The notes below the pieces were generated by a model, which worked only from the letters and a program-made list of their open reading frames with translations, did no database searches and was not told the DNA's origin. The position numbers were made by a program, and so were the translations under genes. 64,000 nucleotides of DNA from SZUA-545 sp050297855 (lineage in GTDB: Bacteria; Campylobacterota; Campylobacteria; Campylobacterales; SZUA-545): positions 1 through 64,000 of the forward strand of contig JBNKTC010000022.1 of assembly GCA_050297855.1 (NCBI GenBank). The letters are read 5' to 3'. Of the stretch, positions 16,522 through 25,973 are shown one piece after another. Positions within the stretch are counted from its first letter, which is position 1. The number at the start of each line of letters is the position of its first letter.

Positions 16522-17270
16522 TCTCAACGACACTGCTTTATATGATTATCCTGATCGGCTTTATCCTGGCCGCATCCATCAAGATCCTGCGCGAATACGA
16601 ACGGGGGGTCATCTTCACCCTGGGACGCTTCAGCGGCGTCAAGGGACCGGGGCTTATTATCGTCATCCCCGTGATCCAGCAGATGGTCAAGATCGATATG
16701 CGGACCATCGTCCTGGACGTCCCTACCCAGGATGTGATCTCCCACGACAATGTCTCGGTCCACGTCAACGCCGTCGTCTATTTCCGTGTCATCGACCCGG
16801 AAAAGGCCGTGATCCAGGTGGAACACTACTACGACGCCACCAGCCAGCTGGCCCAGACGACGCTAAGAAGCGTGCTGGGGCGCCACGAACTGGACGAGAT
16901 GCTCTCGGAGCGGGAGAAATTGAATGCCGATATCCAGGAGATCCTGGACAAACAGACCGATGCATGGGGTATTAAAATATCCAACGTGGAGATCAAGCAT
17001 ATCGACCTGGACGAGAGCATGATCCGCGCCATCGCCAGACAGGCGGAAGCAGAAAGGGAGCGGCGCGCAAAGGTGATCCACGCCGACGGGGAACTGCAGG
17101 CAAGCAAGAACCTCCTCGAAGCCGCCCAGGTCCTAAGCCAAAATCCACAGGGGATCCAGCTGCGCTACCTGCAGACCCTCAGCGACATCTCCGGAGGCAA
17201 GACCAACACGATCGTCTTCCCCTTCCCGACGGAATTCGAAAAACTTTTTAAAATAACACCTAAGGAATAA
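16518..17270 (+). CDS. SPFH/stomatin-like membrane protein (slipin)
   Basis: 250 residues. One N-terminal membrane hairpin (about 4-25) is followed by the SPFH domain (EYERGVIFTLGRFSGVKGPG, then VDMRT and DVPTQDVISHDNV) and a helical C-terminal region (ARQAEAERERRAKVIHADGE) that drives oligomerisation. The final FPFPTEFEKLF resembles the hydrophobic tail that NfeD-type proteases recognise. It should form a large ring or cage in the membrane and organise or protect membrane proteins. It overlaps the NfeD gene by four bases and ends the operon; the next region is a 252-base intergenic with repeats. Confidence 0.93.
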   Translation: MISTTLLYMIILIGFILAASIKILREYERGVIFTLGRFSGVKGPGLIIVIPVIQQMVKIDMRTIVLDVPTQDVISHDNVSVHVNAVVYFRVIDPEKAVIQVEHYYDATSQLAQTTLRSVLGRHELDEMLSEREKLNADIQEILDKQTDAWGIKISNVEIKHIDLDESMIRAIARQAEAERERRAKVIHADGELQASKNLLEAAQVLSQNPQGIQLRYLQTLSDISGGKTNTIVFPFPTEFEKLFKITPKE

Positions 17271-17297
17271 AATCCCTTCGGCTACGCTCGCCGCTGA

Positions 17298-17412
17298 GGC
17301 ACTAAAGCTAGCCTCTGGCGAGGTAGAAGAAACATCTATCAGAATTATTCGAAAACTTTCGATTTACTCGGCACAAAAACTCTGCCTTTGATAAAAGGCT
17401 AGCTTTAGTGCC
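17298..17412. repeat. Perfect 16-bp inverted repeat with 83-bp centre
   Basis: GGCACTAAAGCTAGCC at 17298-17313 is the exact reverse complement of 17397-17412. The flanks also share the block GCTCGCCGCTG in inverted orientation (17286-17296 and the complement near 17441-17451), and a related copy occurs at 12634-12653. The element lies downstream of the slipin gene and contains no ORF. It has the look of a small non-autonomous intergenic repeat. Confidence 0.65.
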
Positions 17413-17453
17413 GTGCAACTTCGCAGCGAAGCGAGAACACAGCGGCGAGCAAT

Positions 17454-17494
17454 CAAATGAGAAGTATGTACTCGATGTACATGCTTCTCGTTTG
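17454..17494. terminator. 18-bp stem hairpin between convergent genes
   Basis: CAAATGAGAAGTATGTAC (17454-17471) pairs with 17477-17494 over 18 positions with only two G-T wobbles and a TCGAT loop. It sits between the slipin operon and the converging response regulator gene, which ends 28 bases away. No U-tract follows, so a role as terminator, transcript-end stabiliser or part of the adjacent repeat is equally possible. Confidence 0.45.
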
Positions 17495-17522
17495 ACATAA
17501 GATTGATAAGATAAAAGTCGCG

Positions 17523-18194
17523 TTATTTACTAAGAAGTATGTAGCCAAACTTGGAGACGCTCTTGATCTTGAGTTCGGGCAGTTTTTTGCGGAGGCGGAA
17601 GACCAGTTCGCGAAGTGAGGAGAGTTCTTTCTCTTTGCCGTCCCAGATCGTCATGATCAGCTGTTCGCTGCTGATATTGGTGTCGATGTTTTCAAGCATG
17701 TACTGGAGGCATTTGCTCTCTTTTTGGGTCAGGGAGACCGGTTTGCCGTTTTTGGTCAGAGTCTTGGTCTTGGTCTCGAATTCAAAGTTGCCCAGCTTGT
17801 AAGTCTTATCGGCCAGGCCGCCGTTTCCGTGCTTGATCTGGTTCTCCGCCACCATCAGGGCCGCTTCGATATCTTCTCCCACGACCGGTTTGATCAGATA
17901 GCCCAAAGGAGCGACGAACTTGGCGTCTTTGATCGTCGTACTGTCTTTGTAGGATGTGATAAAGACCGATGGGATATTGAACTTCTCCTTGAGCATCGTC
18001 GCGGTCTGGATCCCGTCCAGGCGGCCCTTGATCTCGATATCCATCAGCGCAACATCGATCGTACGGTCCTGGGCGATTTTCAATGCATCGTCGGCATTAT
18101 CCACCGTTGCCACGACATGGTGGGAAAGGGATGCGGCGACTTCCGAAAGGAATAGGGCCGTGATTGCTTCATCTTCCACTATTAAGATATTCAT
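17523..18194 (-). CDS. OmpR/PhoB-type response regulator
   Basis: 223 residues. The receiver domain (1-120) has the acidic pair Glu7/Asp8, phosphoacceptor Asp52 (ALMDIEI), the Thr/Ser switch region (VFITSYKD) and Lys102 in YLIKPV. The C-terminal winged-helix DNA-binding domain (about 135-223) ends with FGYILLSK. The receiver resembles the type paired with HisKA_2 kinases (LDGIQTATMLKE), and its start overlaps the end of the kinase gene by four bases, so the two form one system. The target genes are not evident; the adjacent repeat region at its 3' side is not a promoter for it. Confidence 0.92.
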   Translation of the reverse strand: MNILIVEDEAITALFLSEVAASLSHHVVATVDNADDALKIAQDRTIDVALMDIEIKGRLDGIQTATMLKEKFNIPSVFITSYKDSTTIKDAKFVAPLGYLIKPVVGEDIEAALMVAENQIKHGNGGLADKTYKLGNFEFETKTKTLTKNGKPVSLTQKESKCLQYMLENIDTNISSEQLIMTIWDGKEKELSSLRELVFRLRKKLPELKIKSVSKFGYILLSK

Positions 18195-20059
18195 AGCAGA
18201 TTCTCCTTATCAAATTCGATGTGGTATGCCACACCGTTCTCGTTTTTTTGAATTATTTCGCCTTTCAGCTGCAGTGTTACCAGCGTATTGACGATCTTTT
18301 TACCCAGCGACTTCTCGCCGGTTGCGGCATCACTCTCCATACCGATGCCGTTATCCCCGATCTCCAGGATGATCCGTCCCTCCTTTTGCGAGAGACGGAT
18401 CGTGATCTGGCAGTCGTCTTTCCCCTTGAAAGCATATTTTACCGCATTTGTCACTAATTCGTTAATAATCAGTCCGGTAAGTATGGCGCGTTCAAGGTCA
18501 AGTTCCACATCGGAACAGCTGACATCGAAAGCGATATGATCGGAGGGGTAGCTGCCGCGGATCTCCTTCACCAGGGTATGGACGTACTCGTTCATATCGA
18601 TGACATCCAGGCTGCCGGACTGGTAGAGGTGTTCATGCAGCAGGAACATCGACTTGATCCGCTGCTGGTTCTGACGAAAGATCTCCTTGTAGTGGGGATC
18701 ATCGATACGGGAAGCCTGTAGGGAGAGGAGGCTCGCAATCACCTGGAGGTTGTTTTTGACCCGGTGATAGAGTTCGCGCAGCAGCGTCTTTTTATTCGCC
18801 ACCTCCCGTGCCAGCAGACGGTTCTTCTCGTAGGCGTCGCGGGTACGCTCATGGACCTTCTCCTCCAGGCTTGCATTAAGAAGCTGCAACTGCGTATCTT
18901 TTTTCAGCAGCTTTCCGTGCATCTCCTTATAGCGGTAGGCCAGTCCCATGGAGAGGAGTGAGAGTTCGATCAATACCCCCGCCTGGGAAGCATAGATCGT
19001 AATAAAATTGCTGGGGATCAGGCCGTTGTTCTGCAGTACCGTCAGCATCGAGCCGCACAGGAACATCCCCCATGCCGCCAGGTAGAACTTGGATTCGTTC
19101 GTCTTTTTACGCATGTAGATGTAGGTGGCGATCCCCAGCAGCGAGATGATCGTCACCAGGGCCATATAGCTCTGCACGACCGCCTCGAATCGGAACGGCA
19201 GAAACGGCGTACCCACGAGCAGTACGACCTGGAGCCGCAGATAGAACTTCAGGATACGGTGGATAGACGGGGTCAGCTGCCGTGTCCGGATATAGCTCAT
19301 AAAAAAGGTGATGACAAAGATACCCGCCAGCCCCATGGAGATGGGGATCACGTAACGGTTCAACTCGGGAAACTCGGGCCAGAGGTATTGGAACCCAAGC
19401 CCGTTCAGGGAGAATAGCAGGATAAACAGGAAAAGGTGAAAGGCGACATAGTTAAAATAACTGATATCCCTGAGATTGAAAAAGAGGACCAGGTTATAGA
19501 TCAGCATGATCAAAACCGCTCCGAAATAGAGTCCCTGCATCAGGTTCAGAAGATTTGCTTTCGCAAAGAACTCCTCACGCTCCATCAGCCTCATCGCCAA
19601 AGCCATCGTCCCCGCACTCTCGACCCGCATAAAGATCTCCACATCCCCCGATGCCGGGATCTCGAGAGGGATGGCAAACCCCGGGTACATCACCTTCCGC
19701 GAGGCAAAGGGGGCCAGGTCCCCCGTTTCATAACTTTCGTACACCAAGCCGTTTTTAATAAGGTAGATACGCAGATGATCAATCCCGGGAAAAGGAAGGT
19801 CCAGGACCTTTTTAGTCTCTTTGGCCGTCCGGTTGCCGATCGTAGCCGTCAGCCAGTAGACATCATCACGGTAGCCGAAGTTGGCACTGCCGATGTCGAT
19901 GGGTTCAAAACCGTTCCCCCCACGCTTGATCTGACGGACTTCATCCAGGGTGAGTGACCCTTTGGTATCGATATAATACTCCATATCAAGGGAGGATTCC
20001 GAAGCGAACAGTGAGGTAAGCGAAAACAATACAAAGAGAAGTGAAGAAACAAAGCCCAT
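18191..20059 (-). CDS. 7TMR-DISM sensor histidine kinase (HisKA_2 type)
   Basis: 622 residues. After a signal peptide (about 1-20) comes a periplasmic 7TMR-DISM extracellular domain (about 25-165), then seven membrane helices (about 175-385), a short coiled coil (about 390-420) and the kinase. The phospho-acceptor is His432 in ELYHRVKNNLQVI, the signature of HisKA_2 kinases, and the ATPase domain has N (NELVTNAVKYAF) and G (IGDNGIGM) boxes. DISM domains commonly bind carbohydrates or other small ligands. It works with the overlapping OmpR-type regulator. The 125-base gap upstream is AT-rich and likely holds its promoter. Confidence 0.94.
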   Translation of the reverse strand: MGFVSSLLFVLFSLTSLFASESSLDMEYYIDTKGSLTLDEVRQIKRGGNGFEPIDIGSANFGYRDDVYWLTATIGNRTAKETKKVLDLPFPGIDHLRIYLIKNGLVYESYETGDLAPFASRKVMYPGFAIPLEIPASGDVEIFMRVESAGTMALAMRLMEREEFFAKANLLNLMQGLYFGAVLIMLIYNLVLFFNLRDISYFNYVAFHLFLFILLFSLNGLGFQYLWPEFPELNRYVIPISMGLAGIFVITFFMSYIRTRQLTPSIHRILKFYLRLQVVLLVGTPFLPFRFEAVVQSYMALVTIISLLGIATYIYMRKKTNESKFYLAAWGMFLCGSMLTVLQNNGLIPSNFITIYASQAGVLIELSLLSMGLAYRYKEMHGKLLKKDTQLQLLNASLEEKVHERTRDAYEKNRLLAREVANKKTLLRELYHRVKNNLQVIASLLSLQASRIDDPHYKEIFRQNQQRIKSMFLLHEHLYQSGSLDVIDMNEYVHTLVKEIRGSYPSDHIAFDVSCSDVELDLERAILTGLIINELVTNAVKYAFKGKDDCQITIRLSQKEGRIILEIGDNGIGMESDAATGEKSLGKKIVNTLVTLQLKGEIIQKNENGVAYHIEFDKENLL

Positions 20060-20184
20060 TAAAATTCCCTAAAACCCGCGATTAGCTGAGTATGGTAACG
20101 TTTCAAAATTAAAAAAGACTTATAATTTTATTAAAAAACCCGTGCATTCATTTTTTTTTCATTATTATACGAAAAAGTAACATT

Positions 20185-21615
20185 TCAGAGCAGGAAACCG
20201 AACAGAAGGAAAAGAAGCAGCGCGATGCCTCCGCTTAAGAGCGCATAGGGGAGCTGGGTATTGACATGGTCGACATGGTCGCTGCCCGCAGCCATGGAAG
20301 AGACGATCGTTGTATCACTGATAACCGAACAGTGATCCCCGAAAACACCCCCCGAGATCACCGCCGCCACGACCAGGTGGATATCGGCACCCAAGACTGC
20401 CCCCATCTGGACGGCAATGGGCATCATAATACTGAACGTCCCCCAACTTGTCCCCGTGGAAAAAGCGATCACCCCCGCCATCAAAAAGATCAGTGCAGCC
20501 ACGATATGGGGACTCAGGATCCCTTCGGAGAGGGAGGCGAGGTATTCACCCGTCTTCATCTGGGTCGTCATGTCACCGATGGCAAAGGCGAAGATCAGGA
20601 TGGAGACGACGGGGAACATCGCAGCACTTCCTTTGTTGACATAGCGGATAAAGTCGGTCAAGCCCATCACCTTCCGGGGGATATAGTAAAGCCCGCAGAA
20701 GGCGACACAGGTGAGCACCGCCCAGAAGATCGCCGTCGAACCGCTCCCTTCAAAGATGCTTCCGTTGCCTGTGATATAGAGGCTTAAGGGCACCATCCCC
20801 ACCAGGACGGCCAGCGGCAGTAGCATATTGGAAAGATCGGGAGTGACCCCTTCGGCGGTTTTGAGGTTCATCATCTCCTCATCCACCACGGGGACCGCCC
20901 CGTCGCGTAGCAGCTTCCCCTCTTTTTCTGCCCGCTCCTCTGCACGCTTCATGGGGCCGAAATCCCTGCCGGTCCAGACGATGACAAAGACCACGATCAG
21001 CGTGACAATGGCATAGAAATTAAAGAGCACCCCCCAGGAGAGGATCTCCACTGCGTTGCCGCTGATCGTCCCCGCCGTGATCTGTGCGGCGATCAGGCCC
21101 AAGAGCAGCGCCCCCCAGGCGTTAAAGGGGATCAGGGAACAGACCGGGGCGGAGGTGGAGTCGCAGACGAAGGCAAGCTTCTCCCGGGAGACGCGGCAGC
21201 GGTCGGTGATCGGCTTGGCCACGGTCCCGGCGATGAGTGCGGTGATGGAGGATTCGATAAAGATCACGAGGCCGATCACGTAGGCGAGCAGCAGGGAGCC
21301 CCGTTTGGTATTGATGGCGCTGTATCTGCGGGTGATGTAGTCGATAAAACCGGCAACCCCGCCCGAGACGGAGATCAGCATGATCACCGCCCCCACCAAG
21401 AAGGCGAAGATGAGGGTCTTGACGACCCATGCTTCGTGGAAGACCGACACCATCCGGTCCAGCGCCGCCGCTACGGACGCCAGGGCGTGGTAGTCCCCGA
21501 TGATCATCTCTCCGATCCAGATCCCGGCGAAAAGCGAGATATAGACCTGGCGGGTCGTCAGGGCAAAAAAGATCGCCGCCAGGGGCGGCAGGAGACTGAG
21601 TGCGCCGTACTCCAT
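20185..21615 (-). CDS. nhaC: NhaC-family Na+/H+ antiporter
   Basis: 476 residues from the ATG at 21615, eight bases after the PhoH stop; a longer frame begins inside the phoH gene. The protein is a polytopic membrane protein of about 11-12 helices with the family blocks GLVIFIESSITALIAGTVAKP, CSLIPFNAWGALLLG, FSTGTSWGTFSIMMP and GGVFGDHCSVISDTTIVSS. NhaC transporters exchange Na+ for H+, and related proteins exchange malate/lactate, so the exact substrate is uncertain. It sits downstream of the PIN-PhoH gene on the same strand and may be cotranscribed with it. Confidence 0.9.
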   Translation of the reverse strand: MEYGALSLLPPLAAIFFALTTRQVYISLFAGIWIGEMIIGDYHALASVAAALDRMVSVFHEAWVVKTLIFAFLVGAVIMLISVSGGVAGFIDYITRRYSAINTKRGSLLLAYVIGLVIFIESSITALIAGTVAKPITDRCRVSREKLAFVCDSTSAPVCSLIPFNAWGALLLGLIAAQITAGTISGNAVEILSWGVLFNFYAIVTLIVVFVIVWTGRDFGPMKRAEERAEKEGKLLRDGAVPVVDEEMMNLKTAEGVTPDLSNMLLPLAVLVGMVPLSLYITGNGSIFEGSGSTAIFWAVLTCVAFCGLYYIPRKVMGLTDFIRYVNKGSAAMFPVVSILIFAFAIGDMTTQMKTGEYLASLSEGILSPHIVAALIFLMAGVIAFSTGTSWGTFSIMMPIAVQMGAVLGADIHLVVAAVISGGVFGDHCSVISDTTIVSSMAAGSDHVDHVNTQLPYALLSGGIALLLFLLFGFLL

Positions 21616-21622
21616 CGAAGCT

Positions 21623-22978
21623 TTACAGCTCCGCGTCGGCAAACGCCGCGATGCGGCCCCGCATGACTTTACTCATCGTGATGCCGCCGACGATGTCGCT
21701 TTTTTTGGCGTGCTTGAGCATGATGGAGAGGGCATTGTTGTACTTGGAGAGGTGCGGGTGGTCGATCTGGTTGAGATCCCCCAGGATCACGACCTTGCTC
21801 CCTTCCACGACCCGCGTCATCATCAGTTTGTTGACGGACGCCGAGGAGTTCTGCCACTCATCGAAGATCAAAAAGCCGTTAAGGTTGACCCCCCGCATCT
21901 GGTTGATGTTGATGATCTCGATGTTGTTGTCCTTGATAAACTCTTCCGTGGTCTCGATATCGATCCCCTTGTCGTGTTTGAACGCCTCCTCACGCTGGAT
22001 CTCCTGGAACTGTCCTACGGCATCGTACATCGGGTAGGTAAAGACCCCCAGTTTGGCCGTTTCATCCCCTTTGAGGAATCCGAGTTGTGCTTCCATGTCC
22101 CCGGCCGTGATCGTATTCCGGCAGTACTTGATGCTGTTGGCGCGGTTGTCCTTCTCTTTGATGAACTCCAGTCCGCCCTGCAGGGAAAGGAGGTTTTTCC
22201 CGCTCCCCGTCACCCCGGCACAGACAACGATGGGGATATCGGGGTCCATCAGCATATTCAAAAAGAAGATCTGCTCTTTGTTTCTCGGCTTGATCGTCAG
22301 CTTGCGCAGCCGCTCCTCATCGATCCGCTCGAAGCGCCCCTGCTTATACAGCGTCAGGATATGTTCGCCGGTATCTTCGCAGACAAATTCGACATTGCTG
22401 AAGTTGGAGATCTCCAGGCCGAAATCCTCGGGTTTCATCTCAGCCAGCAGATCTTTCTGCTTTGACTTGATCGGGATCTCCTGGATAAAGGTAAACTCCT
22501 CCACGTCGCTGACGCGGTCCATCTGCATCGGTTCGGCATCGAGCTTGAAAGAACGGGCGCGGATCCGCATGGCGATGTCGTTGGAGACGACCGTGGCGTT
22601 GGAGAAGCACTGGGCGATCTCCAGGATCTTGCGGTCGTTGACGATGTTGGGGTTCTCGCTGCGGCGGTCGACCTTGTAGTCGATCTTGGAGACCATCTCG
22701 AAAACCGCCTCGTCCAGCTTTACCTTGACAAAGGAGAGTTTGCCCATATGGCAGTCAAAATCATACTCTTCGATCGTCTCGGCCTTGTCCAGCATCCGGT
22801 TGAATTCCCGCGCCTGGAAGTTGACATCGCTAAAACCGCTCTTCTTGGCATCGATCTCATCCAGTACCGTTTCGGGAATAATAACCCGGTTTGCCCCTTT
22901 TTCGGACAACTCCATAATACTGAAGATGTTATCCAGTATCACCGACGTATCTACGATATATGTTTTGTTCTCACTCAT
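21623..22978 (-). CDS. PIN domain plus PhoH-like ATPase (PhoH2)
   Basis: 451 residues. An N-terminal PIN nuclease domain (about 1-150: YIVDTSVILDN, with conserved Asp residues, and ATVVSNDIAMRIRA) is fused to a PhoH-type P-loop ATPase (about 230-451) with Walker A GVTGSGKNLLSLQ and Walker B-like NGFLIFDEWQNSS. This fusion is the PhoH2 type; such proteins act as RNA helicases and ribonucleases, and are linked to toxin-antitoxin-like regulation and phosphate stress. No partner antitoxin is seen next to it. The Walker A has Asn after Lys where Thr is most common. Upstream is a 78-base gap shared with the divergent ABC-F gene. Confidence 0.93.
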   Translation of the reverse strand: MSENKTYIVDTSVILDNIFSIMELSEKGANRVIIPETVLDEIDAKKSGFSDVNFQAREFNRMLDKAETIEEYDFDCHMGKLSFVKVKLDEAVFEMVSKIDYKVDRRSENPNIVNDRKILEIAQCFSNATVVSNDIAMRIRARSFKLDAEPMQMDRVSDVEEFTFIQEIPIKSKQKDLLAEMKPEDFGLEISNFSNVEFVCEDTGEHILTLYKQGRFERIDEERLRKLTIKPRNKEQIFFLNMLMDPDIPIVVCAGVTGSGKNLLSLQGGLEFIKEKDNRANSIKYCRNTITAGDMEAQLGFLKGDETAKLGVFTYPMYDAVGQFQEIQREEAFKHDKGIDIETTEEFIKDNNIEIININQMRGVNLNGFLIFDEWQNSSASVNKLMMTRVVEGSKVVILGDLNQIDHPHLSKYNNALSIMLKHAKKSDIVGGITMSKVMRGRIAAFADAEL

Positions 22979-23056
22979 TAGAAATTCCTTAAAAAAGTGC
23001 CGGAAACCGGCTATGACCTATTATGATATAATTTCGTTAAAAAAAAGGCACTCTTT

Positions 23057-25009
23057 TTGGCACTCGTCGACCTCCAGAATATCTATAAACACTACGAAGC
23101 GCAGAAAATCCTCGAAAACGTGGACTTCCATATCGACGAAGGGGAGCGGGTCGCCATCGTCGGGAAGAACGGCTCTGGGAAATCGACCCTGATGAAGATC
23201 GCAGCGGGTGTACTGGAGTATGACGAGGGCAAACGGATCACCCAGCAAAACTGCAAGGTGGAGATGCTGGCCCAGGTCCCGAAATTCAGAGAAGGGATCA
23301 CGGTCAAGGAGGCGGTGGAGCAGGAGCTGACCGAACTCCACGAGGCCAAAAGCCGCCACGCGGAACTGAGCCTGAAGATCGCCGAAACACCCGATGACAG
23401 AGAGGTGATCGACGAACTGACCCAGGTGAGCTCCTACCTCGACTTCCACAACGCCTGGAACCTGGACGACAAGATCGAGCGGGTGATGCAGGTCTTCGAC
23501 CTCAAGGCGTACGAAGAGCGCCAGGTACAGAGCCTCAGCGGGGGTGAACAGCGCCGCGTCGCCCTGGCGGGCCTGATCCTCAAAAAACCCGACCTCCTGC
23601 TCCTGGACGAACCGACCAACCACCTGGACGTCTACATGGTCAAGTTCCTCGAAGAGATCCTGCTGGCCGAGAAGTTTACGATCCTCTGCATCTCCCACGA
23701 CCGTTACTTCATCGAAAAGCTCGCCACCCGCACCGTGGAGGTGGAAGAGGCGAAGATCCGAAGCTTCAAAGGGGGCTACCAGTCCTATCTCGAGCAGAAG
23801 GAGGCCCTGCTGCAGTCGATGGTAAAAAGCCACGAGACCCTGCTCAAGCACCTCAAGGCCGAGGAGGAGTGGCTGCGCGGCGGGGTACGGGCCCGTCTGA
23901 AACGAAACGAAGGGCGGAAAGCCCGCCTCATGGATATGCGCAAGGAGGCGAAAAAGAACCCCGGCGTCATCCGCAAGATCACGATGGAGCTGGAGCGGGA
24001 GCAGAAAGCCTTCAACCGCACCGAGGACGCCAAAAACAAAAAGAAGATGCTCTTCGAGATCGACTACCTGAACCTCAGCCTCGGCGGCAAGACCCTCATC
24101 AAGGACTTCACGACCCGTATCCTCCAGCGCGATAAGATCGCCGTCGTCGGGAAAAACGGAGCCGGGAAATCGACACTCTTAAAGATCATGCTGGGGAGTC
24201 TCAAACCCGATGCCGGAAAGATCAAGAGGGGTGAGTTTACGATCGGCTACTTCGACCAGCACCGGGAGATGCTCGATGACAGCAAGGACCTCATCGAGAC
24301 CTTCTGTCCCCAGGGCGGCGACCGTGTGGACGTGCGCGGCTCCAACATGCACGTCTACGGCTACCTCAAGCAGTGGCTCTTCCCCAAAGAGTTTTTGGAC
24401 AAAAAGATCGGGACACTGAGCGGCGGGGAGAAGAACCGCGTCGCCCTGGCGCTGCTCTTTACCAAAAAGGTCGACTGCCTGATCCTGGACGAACCGACCA
24501 ACGACCTGGACATTCCGACGATCAATATCCTCGAAGAGTTCCTCCAGACCTTCGACGGGGCGCTGATGTTCGTCAGCCACGACCGCTACTTCGTGGACAA
24601 GATCGCCAAGAAACTCCTTATCTTCAAAGGGGACGGCCTCATCGAGGAGAGCTACCAAAGCTACAGCGAATACCTGGAGATCGAAGAGACCCTGGGGGAA
24701 GTGGCGGCCTTTGAAAGCGATATGGCCAAGGAGAAAAACCAGCCCTCCCCGCAGCAGGAGCAGCCAAAAAAACAGACCAAGCTCAGCTACAAGGAGCAGC
24801 GAGAATACGACGCCCTGCCCGACATGATCGAGGAGCTGGAAGCCAAGGTCGAGGGACTGGAGCAGTGCCTGGCCGACCCCGAATGCTACCAGGAGAAGGG
24901 TCTTGTGAAGATCTCCGAGGAGCTGGAGGCAGCACGGACGGAACTGGACGAAAAGGTCGAACGCTTCTTAGAGATCGAAGAGAAAGTGGAGAGCTTCCAG
25001 AATGCGTAA
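23057..25009 (+). CDS. ABC-F family ATPase, Uup-like
   Basis: 650 residues from a TTG at 23057, the only candidate before the conserved LVDLQNIYKHY; AAGGCA lies eight bases upstream. Two ABC domains are seen, with Walker A GKNGSGKST (about 36-44) and GKNGAGKST (about 366), signatures LSGGEQRR and LSGGEKNR, and Walker B LLLLDEPTNHLD and LILDEPTNDLD. A charged linker joins them, and the C-terminal 80 residues form a coiled coil, as in Uup. There are no membrane segments. ABC-F proteins act on ribosomes or DNA; the coiled-coil tail of Uup binds DNA and branched intermediates. A resistance role is possible but not indicated. Confidence 0.93.
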   Translation: MALVDLQNIYKHYEAQKILENVDFHIDEGERVAIVGKNGSGKSTLMKIAAGVLEYDEGKRITQQNCKVEMLAQVPKFREGITVKEAVEQELTELHEAKSRHAELSLKIAETPDDREVIDELTQVSSYLDFHNAWNLDDKIERVMQVFDLKAYEERQVQSLSGGEQRRVALAGLILKKPDLLLLDEPTNHLDVYMVKFLEEILLAEKFTILCISHDRYFIEKLATRTVEVEEAKIRSFKGGYQSYLEQKEALLQSMVKSHETLLKHLKAEEEWLRGGVRARLKRNEGRKARLMDMRKEAKKNPGVIRKITMELEREQKAFNRTEDAKNKKKMLFEIDYLNLSLGGKTLIKDFTTRILQRDKIAVVGKNGAGKSTLLKIMLGSLKPDAGKIKRGEFTIGYFDQHREMLDDSKDLIETFCPQGGDRVDVRGSNMHVYGYLKQWLFPKEFLDKKIGTLSGGEKNRVALALLFTKKVDCLILDEPTNDLDIPTINILEEFLQTFDGALMFVSHDRYFVDKIAKKLLIFKGDGLIEESYQSYSEYLEIEETLGEVAAFESDMAKEKNQPSPQQEQPKKQTKLSYKEQREYDALPDMIEELEAKVEGLEQCLADPECYQEKGLVKISEELEAARTELDEKVERFLEIEEKVESFQNA

Positions 25010-25832
25010 ATGGTGGGATACGGTCTATGCTTTCTTTAAAAAGGACGAGACCCCCTATGATGCTTCGAGCCTGAGCTTTTTTACGATCTTCGCCATCACC
25101 CCTACCCTTTTGATCCTCATCTCCATCCTCACCTACCTGGCCGGAGTCGAAGAGACGGTGACCCAGATCAAGGTCTTTTTGTTCGAGCTCCTGATCCCCA
25201 CACATCAGACGGTCATTGAAAAGCACCTGGACACTTTTTTTGCCAACTCCACCGAAATGGGATATATCGGCCTGGTCTATGTCCTGGTCACTTCCATGAT
25301 GTTTTTCCAGAACTACGAGTATGTCGTCAACCGCATCTTTGACACCCACAACAGAAACATCTTCCACGGCTTCCTGACGTTCTGGATGCTGACGATCATC
25401 TCACCCGTCGCCCTCTTCCTCTCCATCTACCTCTCAGGGGAAGTCCAGAAGGCGATCGCCTGGATCGGTGCCGGGGAGGCGATCGATACCCGTACCTTTC
25501 TGCCGTTTATGATCATCTGGATGCTCTTTTACATCAACTACTACATCTCCCCCAACCGGAAGATGCTCTTTAAACCGGTCCTGATCTCCTCCTTTATCGC
25601 TGCGGCGGTCTGGTACCTGGGAAAAAGCATCTTCATCTACTATGTCATCCATAACACGACCTACGTCTCCCTCTACGGCTCGCTCAGTGTCATGATCATC
25701 TTCTTTTTATGGGTCTATCTCTCGTGGATGGTCTTTCTGTACGGCCTGCAGATCGCCAAGTATTTGGAAGAGCGGGAAGAGAAAGAGATCGCCGAAGCGG
25801 TAGATACGGACATGGACTCGCCTCTCCCCTGA
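25002..25832 (+). CDS. YihY/BrkB family inner membrane protein
   Basis: 276 residues with about six membrane helices (about 25-50, 85-110, 125-150, 165-185, 195-215 and 225-250) and the family blocks SLSFFTIFAITPTLL near the start and PNRKMLFKPVLISSFIAAAVW in the second half. The family was once called RNase BN, but the protein itself is a membrane protein of unknown transport or envelope function. It overlaps the ABC-F gene by eight bases, which suggests coupling. The acidic C-terminus (EEREEKEIAEAVDTD) faces the cytoplasm by prediction. Confidence 0.9.
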   Translation: MRKWWDTVYAFFKKDETPYDASSLSFFTIFAITPTLLILISILTYLAGVEETVTQIKVFLFELLIPTHQTVIEKHLDTFFANSTEMGYIGLVYVLVTSMMFFQNYEYVVNRIFDTHNRNIFHGFLTFWMLTIISPVALFLSIYLSGEVQKAIAWIGAGEAIDTRTFLPFMIIWMLFYINYYISPNRKMLFKPVLISSFIAAAVWYLGKSIFIYYVIHNTTYVSLYGSLSVMIIFFLWVYLSWMVFLYGLQIAKYLEEREEKEIAEAVDTDMDSPLP

Positions 25833-25973
25833 TCATCACAAAAAGAGTGCTTTCCCGCTCCAGATCCATTACCATTCATTTACTCATCATTATAAAAATC
25901 ATAATATATTCCTATATGTGCCCTTAAGTTTATTAAATTACAATGGGTAAATACCATTCTTGAAGGATACCGC

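Noticed and set aside
23057..25009. ABC-F protein as an antibiotic resistance factor
   Set aside because: The C-terminal coiled coil and linker resemble Uup-type housekeeping members; nothing points to a resistance role.
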